NCBI GenBank assembly: GCA_031002005.1
Contig: CM061918.1
Location: 57,727,478-57,791,477, forward strand
Origin: Vandiemenella viatica
Taxonomy: Eukaryota; Arthropoda; Insecta; Orthoptera; Morabidae
Direction: 5' to 3'
Length of the DNA stretch: 64,000 nucleotides
Position 1 is the stretch's first letter, and each line of letters opens with the position of its first letter. Shown one piece after another: positions 45,019 to 58,864 of this stretch. The notes beneath the pieces are model-generated. The model worked only from the letters and a program-made list of their open reading frames with translations. It searched no databases and was not told the DNA's origin. Made by a program: the position numbers and the translations under genes.

Positions 45019-46440
45019 CACAGACGGAAAAAAAAAATCCCAACACCAAGAAAAAATTATTGTAGAGTAATGAAATTTGGACAATGCATTTGTCAAGTTA
45101 ACATGTTTAATTGATTAAATTTTCAAGATCACAGGTTAATTTAAGCTCAAGAAAATGCATTTCAAATGTGAAATACTGTTAAATTAATAGCCGGTGTAAC
45201 CTCCAGAATTTTGAATGCAAGCCTGCAAACGTGAATGCATTGTGTCATACAGGTTTCGAATGTCACTTTGTGGTATGGAGTTCCATGCTTGTTGTACTTG
45301 TGCTGTCAATACTGGGACGGTCAGTGCTGGCTGTGGATGATGCTGGAGTTGTCGTCCAATGATATCCCATACGTGTTCAATTGGAGACAGATCTGGTGAT
45401 CTCGCAGGCCAAGGTAACATGTCGACACTCTGTAGAGCACGTTGCGAGACAACAGCGGTATGAGGGCGAGCGTTATCCTGTTGAAAAACTCCCCCTTGAA
45501 TGCTGTTCATGAATGGCAGCACTACAGAAATTCGAGCTGCAGTTGGTACCACAGTGACACAACGAACTGTTAGAAATCGGTTACTTCAAGGACAGCTCCG
45601 AGCCAGGCGCCCTGTAGCGTGCATTCCACTGACTACAAGCCATCGCCGTTTGCGACTCCAGTGGTGTCAAGCCAGAGCTCATTGGAGGACGGAGTGGAGA
45701 TCTGTTGTGTTTTATGATGAAAGCAGGTTCTGCCTTGGTGCCAGTGATGGCCGAGTGTTGGTCAGAAGGAGGCCAGGGGAACGCCTGCAACCAAACTGTC
45801 TGCGGCCTAGACACACTGGACCTACACCTGGAGTCATGGTCTGGGGAGCAATTTCCTATGACAGCAGGAGCACTCTTGTGGTTATACCAAACACACTGAC
45901 TGCAAATTTGTACGTCAGTCTGGTAATTCAACCTGTAGTGCTGCCATTCATGAACAGCATTCAAGGGGGAGTTTTTCAACAGGATAACGCTCGCCCTCAT
46001 ACCGCTGTTGTCTCGCAACGTGCTCTAAAGAGTGTCGACATGTTACCTTGGCCTGCGAGATCACCAGATCTGTCTCCAATTGAACACGTATGGGATATCA
46101 TTGGACGACAACTCCAGCATCATCCACAGCCAGCACTGACCGTCCCAGTATTGACAGCACAAGTACAACAAGCATGGAACTCCATACCACAAAGTGACAT
46201 TCGAAACCTGTATGACACAATGCATTCACGTTTGCAGGCTTGCATTCAAAATTCTGGAGGTTACACCGGCTATTAATTTAACAGTATTTCACATTTGAAA
46301 TGCATTTTCTTGAGCTTAAATTAACCTGTGATCTTGAAAATTTAATCAATTAAACATGTTAACTTGACAAATGCATTGTCCAAATTTCATTACAATACAA
46401 TAATTTTTTTTTGGTGTTGGGATTTTTTTTTCCGTCTGTG
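45019..46440 (+). mobile_element. Tc1-like element with inverted duplication of its 3' end
   Basis: The element is flanked by TA (45017-45018, 46441-46442) and bounded by CACAGACGGAAAAAAA... and its reverse. The left arm (45019-45527) and the right arm (45933-46440) are almost identical inverted repeats of about 509 bp that include 3' UTR and about 110 codons of the transposase C-terminus. A unique spacer of 405 bp holds the transposase centre. The normal 5' end and N-terminal DNA-binding domain are absent. Arms differ at only a handful of sites. Confidence 0.9.
45500..46276 (+). pseudogene. Tc1-type transposase, catalytic domain only
   Basis: An open frame of 258 codons. The first few codons come from the inverted left arm, so the true protein is N-terminally truncated. 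Visible are a second helix-turn-helix part (TVTQRTVRNRLLQ), the catalytic Asp in FYDESRF (residue 73), Asp in QQDNARPH (162) and Glu in SPDLSPIEHVW (195). I count 32 residues between the second Asp and the Glu, two fewer than the common Tc1 spacing of 34. The C-terminus (NSGGYTGY) is repeated inverted on the minus strand at 45184-45527. Confidence 0.85.
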
Positions 46441-46449
46441 TATGTTGTC

Positions 46450-46880
46450 TCTGCCTATTATTTGTATGGTCAGCTACCTCAGAGAATTCTGCGGTAGGGA
46501 TAGTCAGAAGAACATCTACTTCCCTTTTTTTGAAAATCAACTGAGATATGGTGTATCAGCGTGGGAAAGATCCACTGGGAATAATACGACGAGAATATTA
46601 AAAATACAAAAACATATAATTAAAACAACACTAAAAGAAAAAAGAATGGTAAAAAAAAAATTTGTAGCTTTTAAGATTCTGAAGTTCTCTTGTAGGCCCC
46701 TATATACATTCCGCATATTAGATTATAATGCTTTAACTAACTAAGAATGCTGTTAACAAGTGCGGTACACGAGTATGAAACACGTAATAGAACTAGTTCC
46801 TAAAATTCTCTCCTTACCGTGGCGCCACAATCTGATAATGAATTCTTGTAGAACACAACGAAATAAATCTAAAATAAAAA
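46450..46880 (+). mobile_element. Jockey/R1-like LINE RT C-terminal remnant
   Basis: The plus frame reads FFENQLRYGVSAWERSTGNN, TRILKIQKHIIKT, LKFSCRPLYTFRIL and, after stops, HNLIMNSCRTQRN, the conserved post-RT region of jockey-type elements (S-x-LRYG-x-x-WG, ILxxQKRxIR). Truncated on both sides; the Tc1 element ends just upstream. Confidence 0.55.
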
Positions 46881-46898
46881 CTAAACTTTATATATATA

Positions 46899-46975
46899 CT
46901 AGCTGTTACCCGCGACTTCGTACGCGTGGACTTGGAGTTTCAATTCCAGAATTGGATATAGAAAACTGTTAGTAA
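46899..46975 (-). mobile_element. Helitron family 2, 3' terminus
   Basis: Reversed, it reads ACGCGTACGAAGTCGCGGGT, then AACAGCTAG before host T. A CGCG-type hairpin and terminal CTAG are the Helitron 3' signature. The matching 5' end may be the one at 58864, same strand, but that pairing is inference. Confidence 0.6.
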
Positions 46976-47657
46976 CGTAAGATTTGTCCCAAACAACACC
47001 GAGTCGACATAATATGATGGAAAGCCATCATTATATCATCCTATCATCTAATCTGTCTCATGAAGAGAATCAATTTACAACATATTTAAAAACAGAAAAG
47101 TAAGCGAAGGTGCGGGGATGTGTGTGTGCGTGTGGAGGGGGGGAGGGGGTTAACTGATGGCAGCTTTATTTCAGCTTGGTTTTTTTCTTCTTTATTCAAC
47201 ATGAGCATCTGAATCATATAATCTAATAGCAGCACATTGTCTTCTAGACCTGCACCTTAGGCCAGGTTTACGTCCGTAAGGCATGTCAAAAAGGAAGACA
47301 AATTGGTGCCAGAAACTTTTATACAGACACAAATGAATAGTACAGTGCAGAGCAAATTGACTTCTATACTAAATAATAAGTTTTGTTTCTTATCGAAATT
47401 TATTAATAAATCAAACACTAACAGATTGCGTGACTGAGCAACCAACCTAACATTACAGACTAACACACGAATCTGTCTGTCTTTCATCATTCGATAAGTT
47501 CTTAAAATTTCGTGACTAAAACTGTTATTCATGCCGAAAAAATGTCCTGTGTCCTTCCTACACTATTTCATTGTTAAATTACATCAATATTGATATAGCC
47601 ATTTAGTCGTCAAAACGTAACAAAAAGACAGAAACTTACTTCCACATTTATAATATA

Positions 47658-50266
47658 ATAGCTGGTACCCACAACTTCGTTCGTGATTGTAAGTATTCAT
47701 ATTGACAGCTGTAGACATCTAACCACCATAGTGCACGATGGGAGACTCGATACTATTACCACACACAAATACCAGTCTTCTGCGCTATGTAGTTCCGGCA
47801 GCAAAGTAAAATTTAGGGATACACACAAGTCTTTGGATGAAATACGTAAATATTCATGATCGACCAATTTCGAACACAATTTCTCACACAATTCCACAGT
47901 TACCGAATTTCGGCCAACGTTGTGATCGATGGGTGACTTCTGTGTTACTACCACACAAAAACGCCGGTAATTTGCGAATGATAGTTTTCACTTAAAAGTG
48001 ATACAACGTGACACATGCGTCTTTGGCAGAAATATGAAATTGCCGCAGGTCGACCATTTTATCCCCCATTTCTCCCACACCCCCATAACTACCGACATCT
48101 AACAACCATAGTGCACTACATGAGATACAATTCTACTACCATACACAAACACCAATGCTTCTATGCTATGTAGTTGTGGCAGAAAAGTGACATATGCGGA
48201 GACAGTCGAAATACGAAAATATCCTTGGTCGGCCACTTACAACCACCATATCTACCACAGTAACACAGTTTCTGAAATTCGGCCGCTGTTGTGATCGAAA
48301 GGTGACTCTGTGCTACTACTACACACAAACGCCAGTTATCTGTGATCTATAGTTTTCGCTGAAAAGTGATACACCATGACACTTTTGTCTTTGGCAGAAG
48401 TATGAAATTGCCACAGGTCGATCACTTTCAACCCCCATATCTCCCACACCCCCATAGCTACCGACATCTAACAACCATAGTGCACTACATGAGATACGAT
48501 TCTACTACCAAACACAAACACCAATGCTCTATGCTATGTAGTTGTGGCAGAAAAGTGACATATGCGGAGACAGTCGAAATACGAAAATATCCTTGGTCGG
48601 CCACTTACAACCACCATATCTACCACAGTAACACAGTTTCTGAAATTCGGCCGCTGTTGTGATCGAAAGGTGACTCTGTGCTACTACTACACACAAACGC
48701 CAGTTATCTGTGATCTATAGTTTTCGCTGAAAAGTGATACACCATGACACTTTTGTCTTTGGCAGAAGTATGAAATTGCCACAGGTCGATCACTTTCAAC
48801 CCCCATATCTCCCACACCCCCATAGCTACCGACATCTAACAACCATAGTGCACTACATGAGATACGATTCTACTACCAAACACAAACACCAATGCTCTAT
48901 GCTATGTAGTTGTGGCAGAAAAGTGACATATGCGGAGACAGTCGAAATACGAAAATATCCTTGGTCGGCCACTTACAACCACCATATCTACCACAGTACC
49001 ACAGTTTCTGAAAATCGGCCGCTGTTGTGATCGAAAGGTGACTCTGTGCTACTACTACACACAAACGCCAGTTATCTGTGATCTATAGTTTTTCGCTGAA
49101 AAGTGATACACCATGACACTTTTGTCTTTGGCAGAAGTATGAAATTGCCACAGGTCGATCACTTTCAACCCCCATATCTCCCACACCCCCATAGCTACCG
49201 ACATCTAACAACCATAGTGCACTACATGAGATACGATTCTACTACCAAACACAAACACCAATGCTCTATGCTATGTAGTTGTGGCAGAAAAGTGACATAT
49301 GCGGAGACAGTCGAAATACGAAAATATCCTTGGTCTGGCCACTTACAACCACCATATCTACCACAGTACACAGTTTTCTGAAATTCGGCCCGCTGTTGTG
49401 ATCGAAAGGTGACTCTGTGCTACTACTACACACAAACAGCCAGTTATCTGTGATCTATAGTTTTCGCTGAAAAGTGATACACCATGACACTTTTGTCTTT
49501 GGCAGAAGTATGAAATTGCCACAGGTCGATCACTTTCAACCCCCATATCTCCCACACCCCCATAGCTACCGACATCTAACAACCATAGTGCACTACATGA
49601 GATACGATTCTACTACCAAACACAAACACCAATGCTCTATGCTATGTAGTTGTGGCAGAAAAGTGACATATGCGGAGACAGTCGAAATTCGAAAATATCC
49701 TTGGTCGGGCCACTTACAACCACCATATCTACCACAGTACCACAGTTTCTGAAAATCGGGCCGCTGTTTGTGATCGAAAGGTGACTCTGTGCTACTACTA
49801 CACACAAACACCAGTTATCTGTGATCTATAGTTTTCGCTGAAAAGTGATACACCATGACACTTTTGTCTTTGGCAGAAGTATGAAATTGCCACAGGTCGA
49901 CCACTTTCAACCCCATATCTCCCACAGCCCCATAGCTACCGACATCTAACAACCATAGTGCACGACAGGAAGACGATTCTACTACCACACACAAATACCA
50001 AAGGTCTATGTTATGTAGTTGTGGCAGGAAGAGAAGTATACGGAGATACGAATTTTGGTCGAAATATGAAAACGCCCTGCACTGACCAACTTTAATCATT
50101 ATATCTCCCACATCCCCACAGCTATCGGCATTCGGCCAACGTTGTGCACGACAGGAAACTCCATGCTACTTCCAATCCAACAAAACATCAGTGATCTGTG
50201 CAAGGTAGTGGTGGCTGAAAAGTGAAATATAGGAAAAAACACGTCTATTTTTATATATATATAAGA
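47658..50266 (-). mobile_element. Helitron family 1 with satellite array (copy E), inverted
   Basis: The 5' TCTTATATATATATAAAAAT lies at 50266 (reverse) and the 3' hairpin with GGTACCAGCTAT at 47658, where the last base of the usual CTAG is changed. The interior has about 14 monomers, including four consecutive copies of the same 368-bp dimer found in copy B (starts about 48366, 48734, 49103, 49474). Later copies differ by single-base insertions. It lies 17 kb from copy B in opposite orientation. Confidence 0.8.
48290..49830. repeat. 368-bp higher-order satellite repeat, four units
   Basis: Period 368-371 bp, each unit being two diverged about 184-bp monomers. The first three units are essentially identical. 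The same unit occurs in copy B. A 98-codon frame runs through each unit but is a by-product of the repeat: it has no domain and is destroyed by single-base changes in units three and four. Confidence 0.85.
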
Positions 50267-50329
50267 TTGATAAGATTTTACTATACAAGTTTGCTCTTTT
50301 CGCCCATCAGAAATTAGTTTTGATACTTA

Positions 50330-50600
50330 TCTATGTTTGGGTATTAGCTTTAAATCGCTACCTCTCTACCTGCCCTCTGTTTGAATTTACCCCCACCATG
50401 TTTGCGGCTAACATTCACTCTGTGAGCCAGTCTCCTACAATATACACCCTCCACAATTTTCTCTAGTTGACAAAGGGATAAAACCAAACAATTTTAATTT
50501 AATTTGTGTTCTTGTCTGTTATCTATGTGCATGCCCCACACCCACAATTGAAGATAAGTGGTGGTTCATTTCCCTACCCTAATTTCTATTTTTTTCACTA
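50330..50600 (+). repeat. Dispersed repeat R1 copy
   Basis: Shares TTTGAATTTACCCCCACCAT, GTGAGCCAGTCTCCTACA, TTGACAAAGGG and AAGTGGTGGTTCATTTCCCT with the copies at 60285 and (inverted) 60935. Confidence 0.75.
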
Positions 50601-52400
<1,800 letters not shown>

Positions 52401-52628
52401 AAAAAACACACATATAAAATGTCAATCTTTTGGAGACACGTGTTTGATGTCTCTCATAAAAGACTGTTCTTTTCTGATGAACCAAAGTATAGGATTTGTT
52501 CCCCAACTTTGTACCCAGCATACTTTTCAATTCACAGTTAATTCATTACTTTCCCCCACCAAAAATCGCGTGGGGCAGGAGGTGACTCTATCGCTCCTCC
52601 ACGCCACAAGCTATTTTTTTTTTATATT

Positions 52629-53551
52629 TCAATTAATAAAGGGTCTCAGTTCAATGACATTATAATTACCCTTGACTCTTTTATTGTGCGGATGTGCCAA
52701 AGTATAGCAGTTTTCCCTGACTTTAGCTACAATTTCATATGGCCCCTCATATAAAGGTTTGAACTTCTTTATTTCATTTTCAATGGCAGAGGACTTATAA
52801 TGTGTTCGTAAGAGAACCAAGTCCCCTACATTGTAACTTACTGGGAGGATCCCTTGGTCATGCTTAGCCTTCCTTGATATGGCACATTTCTTTAACTGTT
52901 CTAAAGCAGTTTTTATTATATCTTCTCGTTTATTTGTTTCTTTATTGGGAAATGTTACAAATTCCAAAACAATCCTGGGCGGTTTACACCGAACATTAAC
53001 TCATATGGAGTTACCGATGTGGAACTATGGGGTATAGAATTTATGACATCTTCTATATTTGGTACTTCTAAAACCCATCTTTTATGGTTTTCTTTGCAAT
53101 AAGTGCGGAACCATCTACCTAATTCTTTCATTACTCGTTCCGCAGCATTGCTATGTGGGTGGTAAAAAGATGTTTTTTACTGTTTCGATTCCTGCTGTCT
53201 GAAAACATCTATTCCATATCTTCCCAGAGAACTGAGGAGCGTTATCTGTCAGAATTTTTTCTGGTTTTCCCGAGGGATGTAGTCATACATCACTTTAGAA
53301 CAAATAACATTGGCTGTTGCCCGTTTAATCGGATACAATTTCACATACTTAGAAAAAACGTCAATTATCACACAAATCTGTCTTACTCCTCCTCGTGACA
53401 TTGGTAATGGTCCATAGATATCTAAAGCAATTAATTCATGTGGGTGTTCTGGTATTATACTTTGCATTTCACCTTCCCTTCTGACATTGTCTACCTTGTT
53501 CTTTTGACATACCTCACAAGAACGTATAAAATCACAAACCCTTTTTGACAT
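52629..53551 (-). pseudogene. Gypsy integrase, frameshifted
   Basis: 53551-53249 reads CDFIRSCEVCQKNK (end of the HHCC zinc-binding domain) and LIALDIYGPLPMS, VIIDVFSKYVKLYP (core with the first Asp residues). The frame then shifts; the region near 53230-53140 still has DNAPQFS-like and HPHSNAAERV-like text on the minus strand. 52967-52629 gives the C-terminal domain (YNVGDLVLLRTH, FKPLYEGPYEI) with a stop after ELRPFIN. Confidence 0.78.
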
Positions 53552-53756
53552 ATTTGGGAAGTAAACAGTTTCTTGAAGAATCTTGTAACACTTCGTTGCT
53601 CCAAAATGTCCATAGCTTAAATGGTGTTGTCTAATAAAATGGTCAACAAAATGTTCTGGGATCCAGAGTTTCCAATCTTCACTGTTTTCATGGTTCCTTT
53701 TAAATAAGATACCTCCTTTTTCACAATAAAATTTTGTTAATGATGAATGATCATCA

Positions 53757-54152
53757 TTATTTTCTAATGTATTTGAAAACTTCAGTAATAGCTGTATCCT
53801 TCCTTTGCTCCTCTTTCATAAACCTCAAGCATCGCTTTACTTCTTTTTTGATGTACATTAATTTTGGCGTATTTGTACATGCCACAACCGACTTTTCCGC
53901 AGATGTTCCCAGAGGTAACCGCGATAAGGCATCCGCAACAATATTCTCCTTTCCTGAGATATACCGTACTTCAAAATTAAACTCTTGTAATAACAGTGTC
54001 CACCTCGCCAATCTCCCATGGACTAGTTTACACTTTGTCAAGAAGGACAACGCTTTATGGTCAGTAAAAACAATAGTTTTCCTTCCCAGTAGCAAGTAGC
54101 GGAATTTCTGGAAAGCCCACACAACTGCAAGAGCTTCTTTTGTGTGATACAA
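53757..54152 (-). pseudogene. Gypsy RNase H C-terminal part
   Basis: Reads EALAVVWAFQKFRYLLLGRK, FTDHKALSFL (catalytic Asp), RLARWTLLLQEFNFEVRYIS and GKENIVADALSRLP, the conserved end of Gypsy RNase H. It is in a different frame from the RT ORF, 20 bp upstream. Confidence 0.85.
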
Positions 54153-54171
54153 TAATTTCGTTCTGCCTTGG

Positions 54172-55200
54172 TCATGACCCTGCTAGCAAAGGCAATCGTT
54201 TCTTAACCTGTGTTCCGTCGTCGCAGGTCTGTTGAAACACTTCAACTCCCAACCCATAGTCAGAACTATCTGTGGATAAACAGAAATCCAAGTTCCAATC
54301 TGGTGCACTCAAGACTACCTGATTAAGAAGAGCTTCTTTTATGGATATGAAATCATGTTCACAATCGTCTGTCCAAATCCAATGCGTATTCTTTCTTTTT
54401 AACTTCTCTAAATGTGGGCTATTTAAGATTTGACCTTTTACAAACTTGCGGTAGTATCCGCATAGTCCTAAGAAGCTTAGCAACTGTTGCTTATTGGTCG
54501 GTCGTGGAAAACCTTTTATGGCCTCCAATTTGTCATCATTTGGTTTAATACCCTCTGGTGAAATGGTGTGCCCAAGAAAGGTTATTTGGGATTTCAGGAA
54601 TATACATTTTTTTAATCGAATGGTCATCCCTCCTTCTTTCAGAGCCGATAAGACTCTTTGCAATGTGTCCCAGTGCTCTTCAATTGTGTTGCTTGCAATA
54701 AGTATGTCATCTACATACACCGTTACCTGAGACAACAGTTCTCGCCCTAGTACAGTGTCCAATGCTCGTATAAAATTCGCAACTGCATTATTTAGGCCGA
54801 AAGGTAATACAGTAAATTGATAGCTTCTACCTTTGTACAGAAATGCAGTATATTTTCGAGATTCCTGTGCTATTGGAATTTGCCAGTAGGAAGACGTTAA
54901 ATCCAAAGAGGTTAAAAACTTTTTCCCCTGGAAGTTATGGAGTAATTCGTCTATCGGTGGCGGATGATCACGTTCAGTAATTAAAATTTCATTTAGTCTA
55001 CGGGCATCCAACACCAACCGTACTGACTGATCGGCCTTTGTTACTACCACTAACGGGTTATTGAATGGGCTGTTTGACCTCTCTATAATATTCCAGTCAA
55101 GCATTCGATGTATTTCCATGTCAACTTGGTTACGCTTTGCTAAAGGTATGACATATGGTTTTACAAAAAAAGGTGTATGACATTGACTGAGAAGTGACAT
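54172..55200 (-). CDS. Gypsy reverse transcriptase ORF
   Basis: 342 codons without interruption. RT motifs: VRLVLDARRLN (about residue 60), LTSLDLTSSYWQIP with catalytic Asp 100, FTVLPFGL (129-136), YVDD (162-165, catalytic pair intact), FLGHTISPEGI and FLGLCGYYRKFV, then the start of RNase H with LSTDSSDYGLG. It stops after RLPLLAGS where the family continues into IAFASR-x-L; the continuation (TKAERNY) lies in another frame, so a one-base indel separates it from RNase H. Confidence 0.85.
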   Translation of the reverse strand: MSLLSQCHTPFFVKPYVIPLAKRNQVDMEIHRMLDWNIIERSNSPFNNPLVVVTKADQSVRLVLDARRLNEILITERDHPPPIDELLHNFQGKKFLTSLDLTSSYWQIPIAQESRKYTAFLYKGRSYQFTVLPFGLNNAVANFIRALDTVLGRELLSQVTVYVDDILIASNTIEEHWDTLQRVLSALKEGGMTIRLKKCIFLKSQITFLGHTISPEGIKPNDDKLEAIKGFPRPTNKQQLLSFLGLCGYYRKFVKGQILNSPHLEKLKRKNTHWIWTDDCEHDFISIKEALLNQVVLSAPDWNLDFCLSTDSSDYGLGVEVFQQTCDDGTQVKKRLPLLAGS

Positions 55201-56169
55201 TCATAATTTGATACTCTTCCCGGTCGGTCAGAAAAGACATCATTATATTCTGTATTATACTTTTCAGTTGATCGTGGTATTGCCGTTCAACCATTTCTAG
55301 AAAAGACCAATCTTCTCTCTTATGTTTTGTTTATCATATTCAAAATTACATTTGGGTGTCTGTAGAGCGTTACTAATTTCCATTCCCCTTATATTTTTAC
55401 TAGTGCATCGCATGGCATATTGGCATAAATGTTCTAACCTGTCTGCGAAACAATAATCTTTGCAGTTTCCTGCTGATGGCCCCCATGACGACACACGTAT
55501 GTTGCATACTGGGGTACCCTCCCATAAAGTATTTTTTCTGTTCTAACTCTTTTTCCTTCTATTTGAAACTCCAGAAATTCCTCTTCATAATTCAGGATTG
55601 CTTTAAAAGCACTCATCCAATCTACTCCAAAAATACACTCTGTCGTAAGATCCGGTACTACAAATACTGGTACCTCTAATAATGTGTTTTAATTGTACCT
55701 TCTAGTAACATCTGCAATCTTATTTGTTTGCTCCGTTTACCTGTAGCCGTAGTAACCGTCATGCCTTCTACTGGCAGTGAACAAACTGTCTCTCTTGACT
55801 AAACAATATATAACACGCTTCAGACACACAGGAAATCTCTGCCCCAGAATCAATCAAAACATTTATAGTCTTTCCAAATGCAGATAAACGAATCATCGGT
55901 ACTCTAACACATCTTTCCTGTAACTTCATCCCATAAATCATCAGTGGGGTTGTTATAGCACAGTCTCGCCACCCTATTTGCTAAACGAGGGTTTGGTCCG
56001 ATTTTGAAATTTGCCTCCGTCTGGACCACAACGTTAGCAGGTATTAGTTTTTTTGGTCTATGTTACGCTGGAATTGTTGTGAGGTTCCCGGATTCCCTCC
56101 TGTTTCTTCTTGTTTCTTAAAACCATTGTGAAATCTTTTCCCCTCTGGAATCCCTCACATCGCTTTACC

Positions 56170-57169
56170 NNNNNNNNNNNNNNNNNNNNNNNNNNNNNNN
56201 NNNNNNNNNNNNNNNNNNNNNNNNNNNNNNNNNNNNNNNNNNNNNNNNNNNNNNNNNNNNNNNNNNNNNNNNNNNNNNNNNNNNNNNNNNNNNNNNNNNN
56301 NNNNNNNNNNNNNNNNNNNNNNNNNNNNNNNNNNNNNNNNNNNNNNNNNNNNNNNNNNNNNNNNNNNNNNNNNNNNNNNNNNNNNNNNNNNNNNNNNNNN
56401 NNNNNNNNNNNNNNNNNNNNNNNNNNNNNNNNNNNNNNNNNNNNNNNNNNNNNNNNNNNNNNNNNNNNNNNNNNNNNNNNNNNNNNNNNNNNNNNNNNNN
56501 NNNNNNNNNNNNNNNNNNNNNNNNNNNNNNNNNNNNNNNNNNNNNNNNNNNNNNNNNNNNNNNNNNNNNNNNNNNNNNNNNNNNNNNNNNNNNNNNNNNN
56601 NNNNNNNNNNNNNNNNNNNNNNNNNNNNNNNNNNNNNNNNNNNNNNNNNNNNNNNNNNNNNNNNNNNNNNNNNNNNNNNNNNNNNNNNNNNNNNNNNNNN
56701 NNNNNNNNNNNNNNNNNNNNNNNNNNNNNNNNNNNNNNNNNNNNNNNNNNNNNNNNNNNNNNNNNNNNNNNNNNNNNNNNNNNNNNNNNNNNNNNNNNNN
56801 NNNNNNNNNNNNNNNNNNNNNNNNNNNNNNNNNNNNNNNNNNNNNNNNNNNNNNNNNNNNNNNNNNNNNNNNNNNNNNNNNNNNNNNNNNNNNNNNNNNN
56901 NNNNNNNNNNNNNNNNNNNNNNNNNNNNNNNNNNNNNNNNNNNNNNNNNNNNNNNNNNNNNNNNNNNNNNNNNNNNNNNNNNNNNNNNNNNNNNNNNNNN
57001 NNNNNNNNNNNNNNNNNNNNNNNNNNNNNNNNNNNNNNNNNNNNNNNNNNNNNNNNNNNNNNNNNNNNNNNNNNNNNNNNNNNNNNNNNNNNNNNNNNNN
57101 NNNNNNNNNNNNNNNNNNNNNNNNNNNNNNNNNNNNNNNNNNNNNNNNNNNNNNNNNNNNNNNNNNNNN
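56170..57169. other. Assembly gap of 1000 N
   Basis: Exactly 1000 N, a conventional placeholder, so the true distance between the Gypsy element and the Helitron array is unknown. Frames that run through the gap are meaningless. Confidence 0.99.
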
Positions 57170-58864
57170 GTTTGTTTTAAAGTATAAGTGTACAAATTCT
57201 TATCTAAATCGGATAAAAAATGTGGTTTGCCTAATTTGGGTGAAAGGTAATGGGGTTTGGAAAGGGGGAGAGGGGATGAATATTCGGAAACCATACGTAG
57301 GCAGTATTTTTCTGTTAGTTTTAAAGTATAAGTGTACAAATTCTTATCCAAATCGGATAAAAAATGTGGTTTGCCTAATTATGGGTAAAAACGTAATGGG
57401 GTTGGAAATGGGAGAGGGGATGAATATTCGGAAACCATACGTAGCTGTATTTTTCTGGTTTGTTTTTAAGTATAAGTGTACAAATTCTTATCTAAATCGG
57501 ACAAGAAATGTGGTTTGCCTAAATTATGGGGGTAAAAACATAATGGGGTTGGAAAGGGGGAGAGGGGATGATATTCGAAACCATACATAGGCAGTATTTT
57601 TCTGTTAGTTTTAAAGTATAAGTGTACAAATTCTTATCCAAATCGGATAAAAAAATGTGGTTTGCCTAAATTATGGGGGTAAAACGTAATGGGGTTGGAA
57701 AGGGGAGAGGGGATGAATATTCGGAAACCATACTGTAGGCTGTATTTTTCTGTTTGTTTTAAAGTATAAGTGTACAAAATTCTATCTAAATCGGACAAGA
57801 AATGTGGTTTGCCTAAATTATGGGGTAAAAACATAATGGGGTTGGAAAGGGGGAGAGGGGATGAATATTCGGAAACCATACATAGGCTGTATTTTTCTGT
57901 TTGTTTTAAGATAAGTGTACAATTCTTATCTAAATCGGATAAGAAATGTGGTTTGCCTAAAATTATGGGGTGAAAACGTAATGGGGGGTGGAAATTGGGA
58001 GAGGGGATGAATATTCGGAACCATACGTAGGCTGTATTTTTCTGTTTGTTTTAAAGTATAAGTGTACAAATTCTTATCTAAATCGGATAAGAAATGTGGT
58101 TTGCCTAAATTATGGGTGAAAACGTAATGGGGGTGGAAAGGGGGAGAGGGGATGAATATTCGGAAACAATACGTAGGCTGTATTTTTCTGTTTGTTTAAA
58201 GTATAAGTGTACAAATTCTTATCTAAATCCGATAAAAAAAATGTGGTTTGCCTAAATTTTGGGGTGAAAAACGTAATTGGGTTGGAAAGGGGGAGAGGGG
58301 ATGAATATTCGGAGACCATACGTAGGCAGTATTTTTCCTGTTTGTTTTAAAGTAAAAGTGTACAAATTCTTATCTAAATTGGATAAAAAATGTGGTTTGC
58401 CTAAATTATGGGGTGAAAACGTAATGGGGTTGGAAAGGGGAGAGGGGATGAATATTCGGGAACCATATGTTGGCAGTATTTTTCTGTTTGTTTTAAAAGT
58501 TATAAGTGTACAAATTTCCTATCTAAATCGGATAAAAATGTGGTATTGCCCTAAAGTATGGGGGTGGATATGGGGCGAGGGGATTAATATTCGGAAACCG
58601 TATGTAGGCAGTATTTTGTATGTTTGTTTTAAAGTATAAGTGTACAAATTCCTATCTAATTCGGATAAAAAATGTGGTTTTGCATAAACTATGGGGTTGT
58701 TATGGGGAATAGGGGGTGACTTTTTGGAATTTTTTTTTCAAAGGAACCTTCACAGGCTCACACTCGAAAACTCTCCAAAGTTTAATTGCAATTCTGATAA
58801 ATGGTACAGGAACGCATAGAAGACGAACATACAAACAAACAAACATTGATTTTTATATATAAGA
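57170..58864 (-). mobile_element. Helitron family 2 with about 138-bp tandem repeats
   Basis: The right end reversed reads TCTTATATATAAAAATCAAT, then GTTTGTTTGTTTGTATGT, a Helitron 5' end preceded by host A. To its left are about eleven tandem units of 135-140 bp, each with AAGTATAAGTGTACAAATTC, TTATCTAAATCGGATAA, TGTGGTTTGCCTAA and GGGGATGAATATTCGG. Units differ by many one-base indels. The array runs into the gap, so the 3' end is not seen here. Confidence 0.78.

Noticed and set aside
56110..57351. Long open frames across 56.1-57.4 kb on both strands
   Set aside because: They consist of N bases translated as unknown residues; the sequence is a gap.
57222..58639. Frames of 60-120 codons in the 138-bp array
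   Set aside because: Repetitive low-information translation of a tandem repeat, frame lost every few units.
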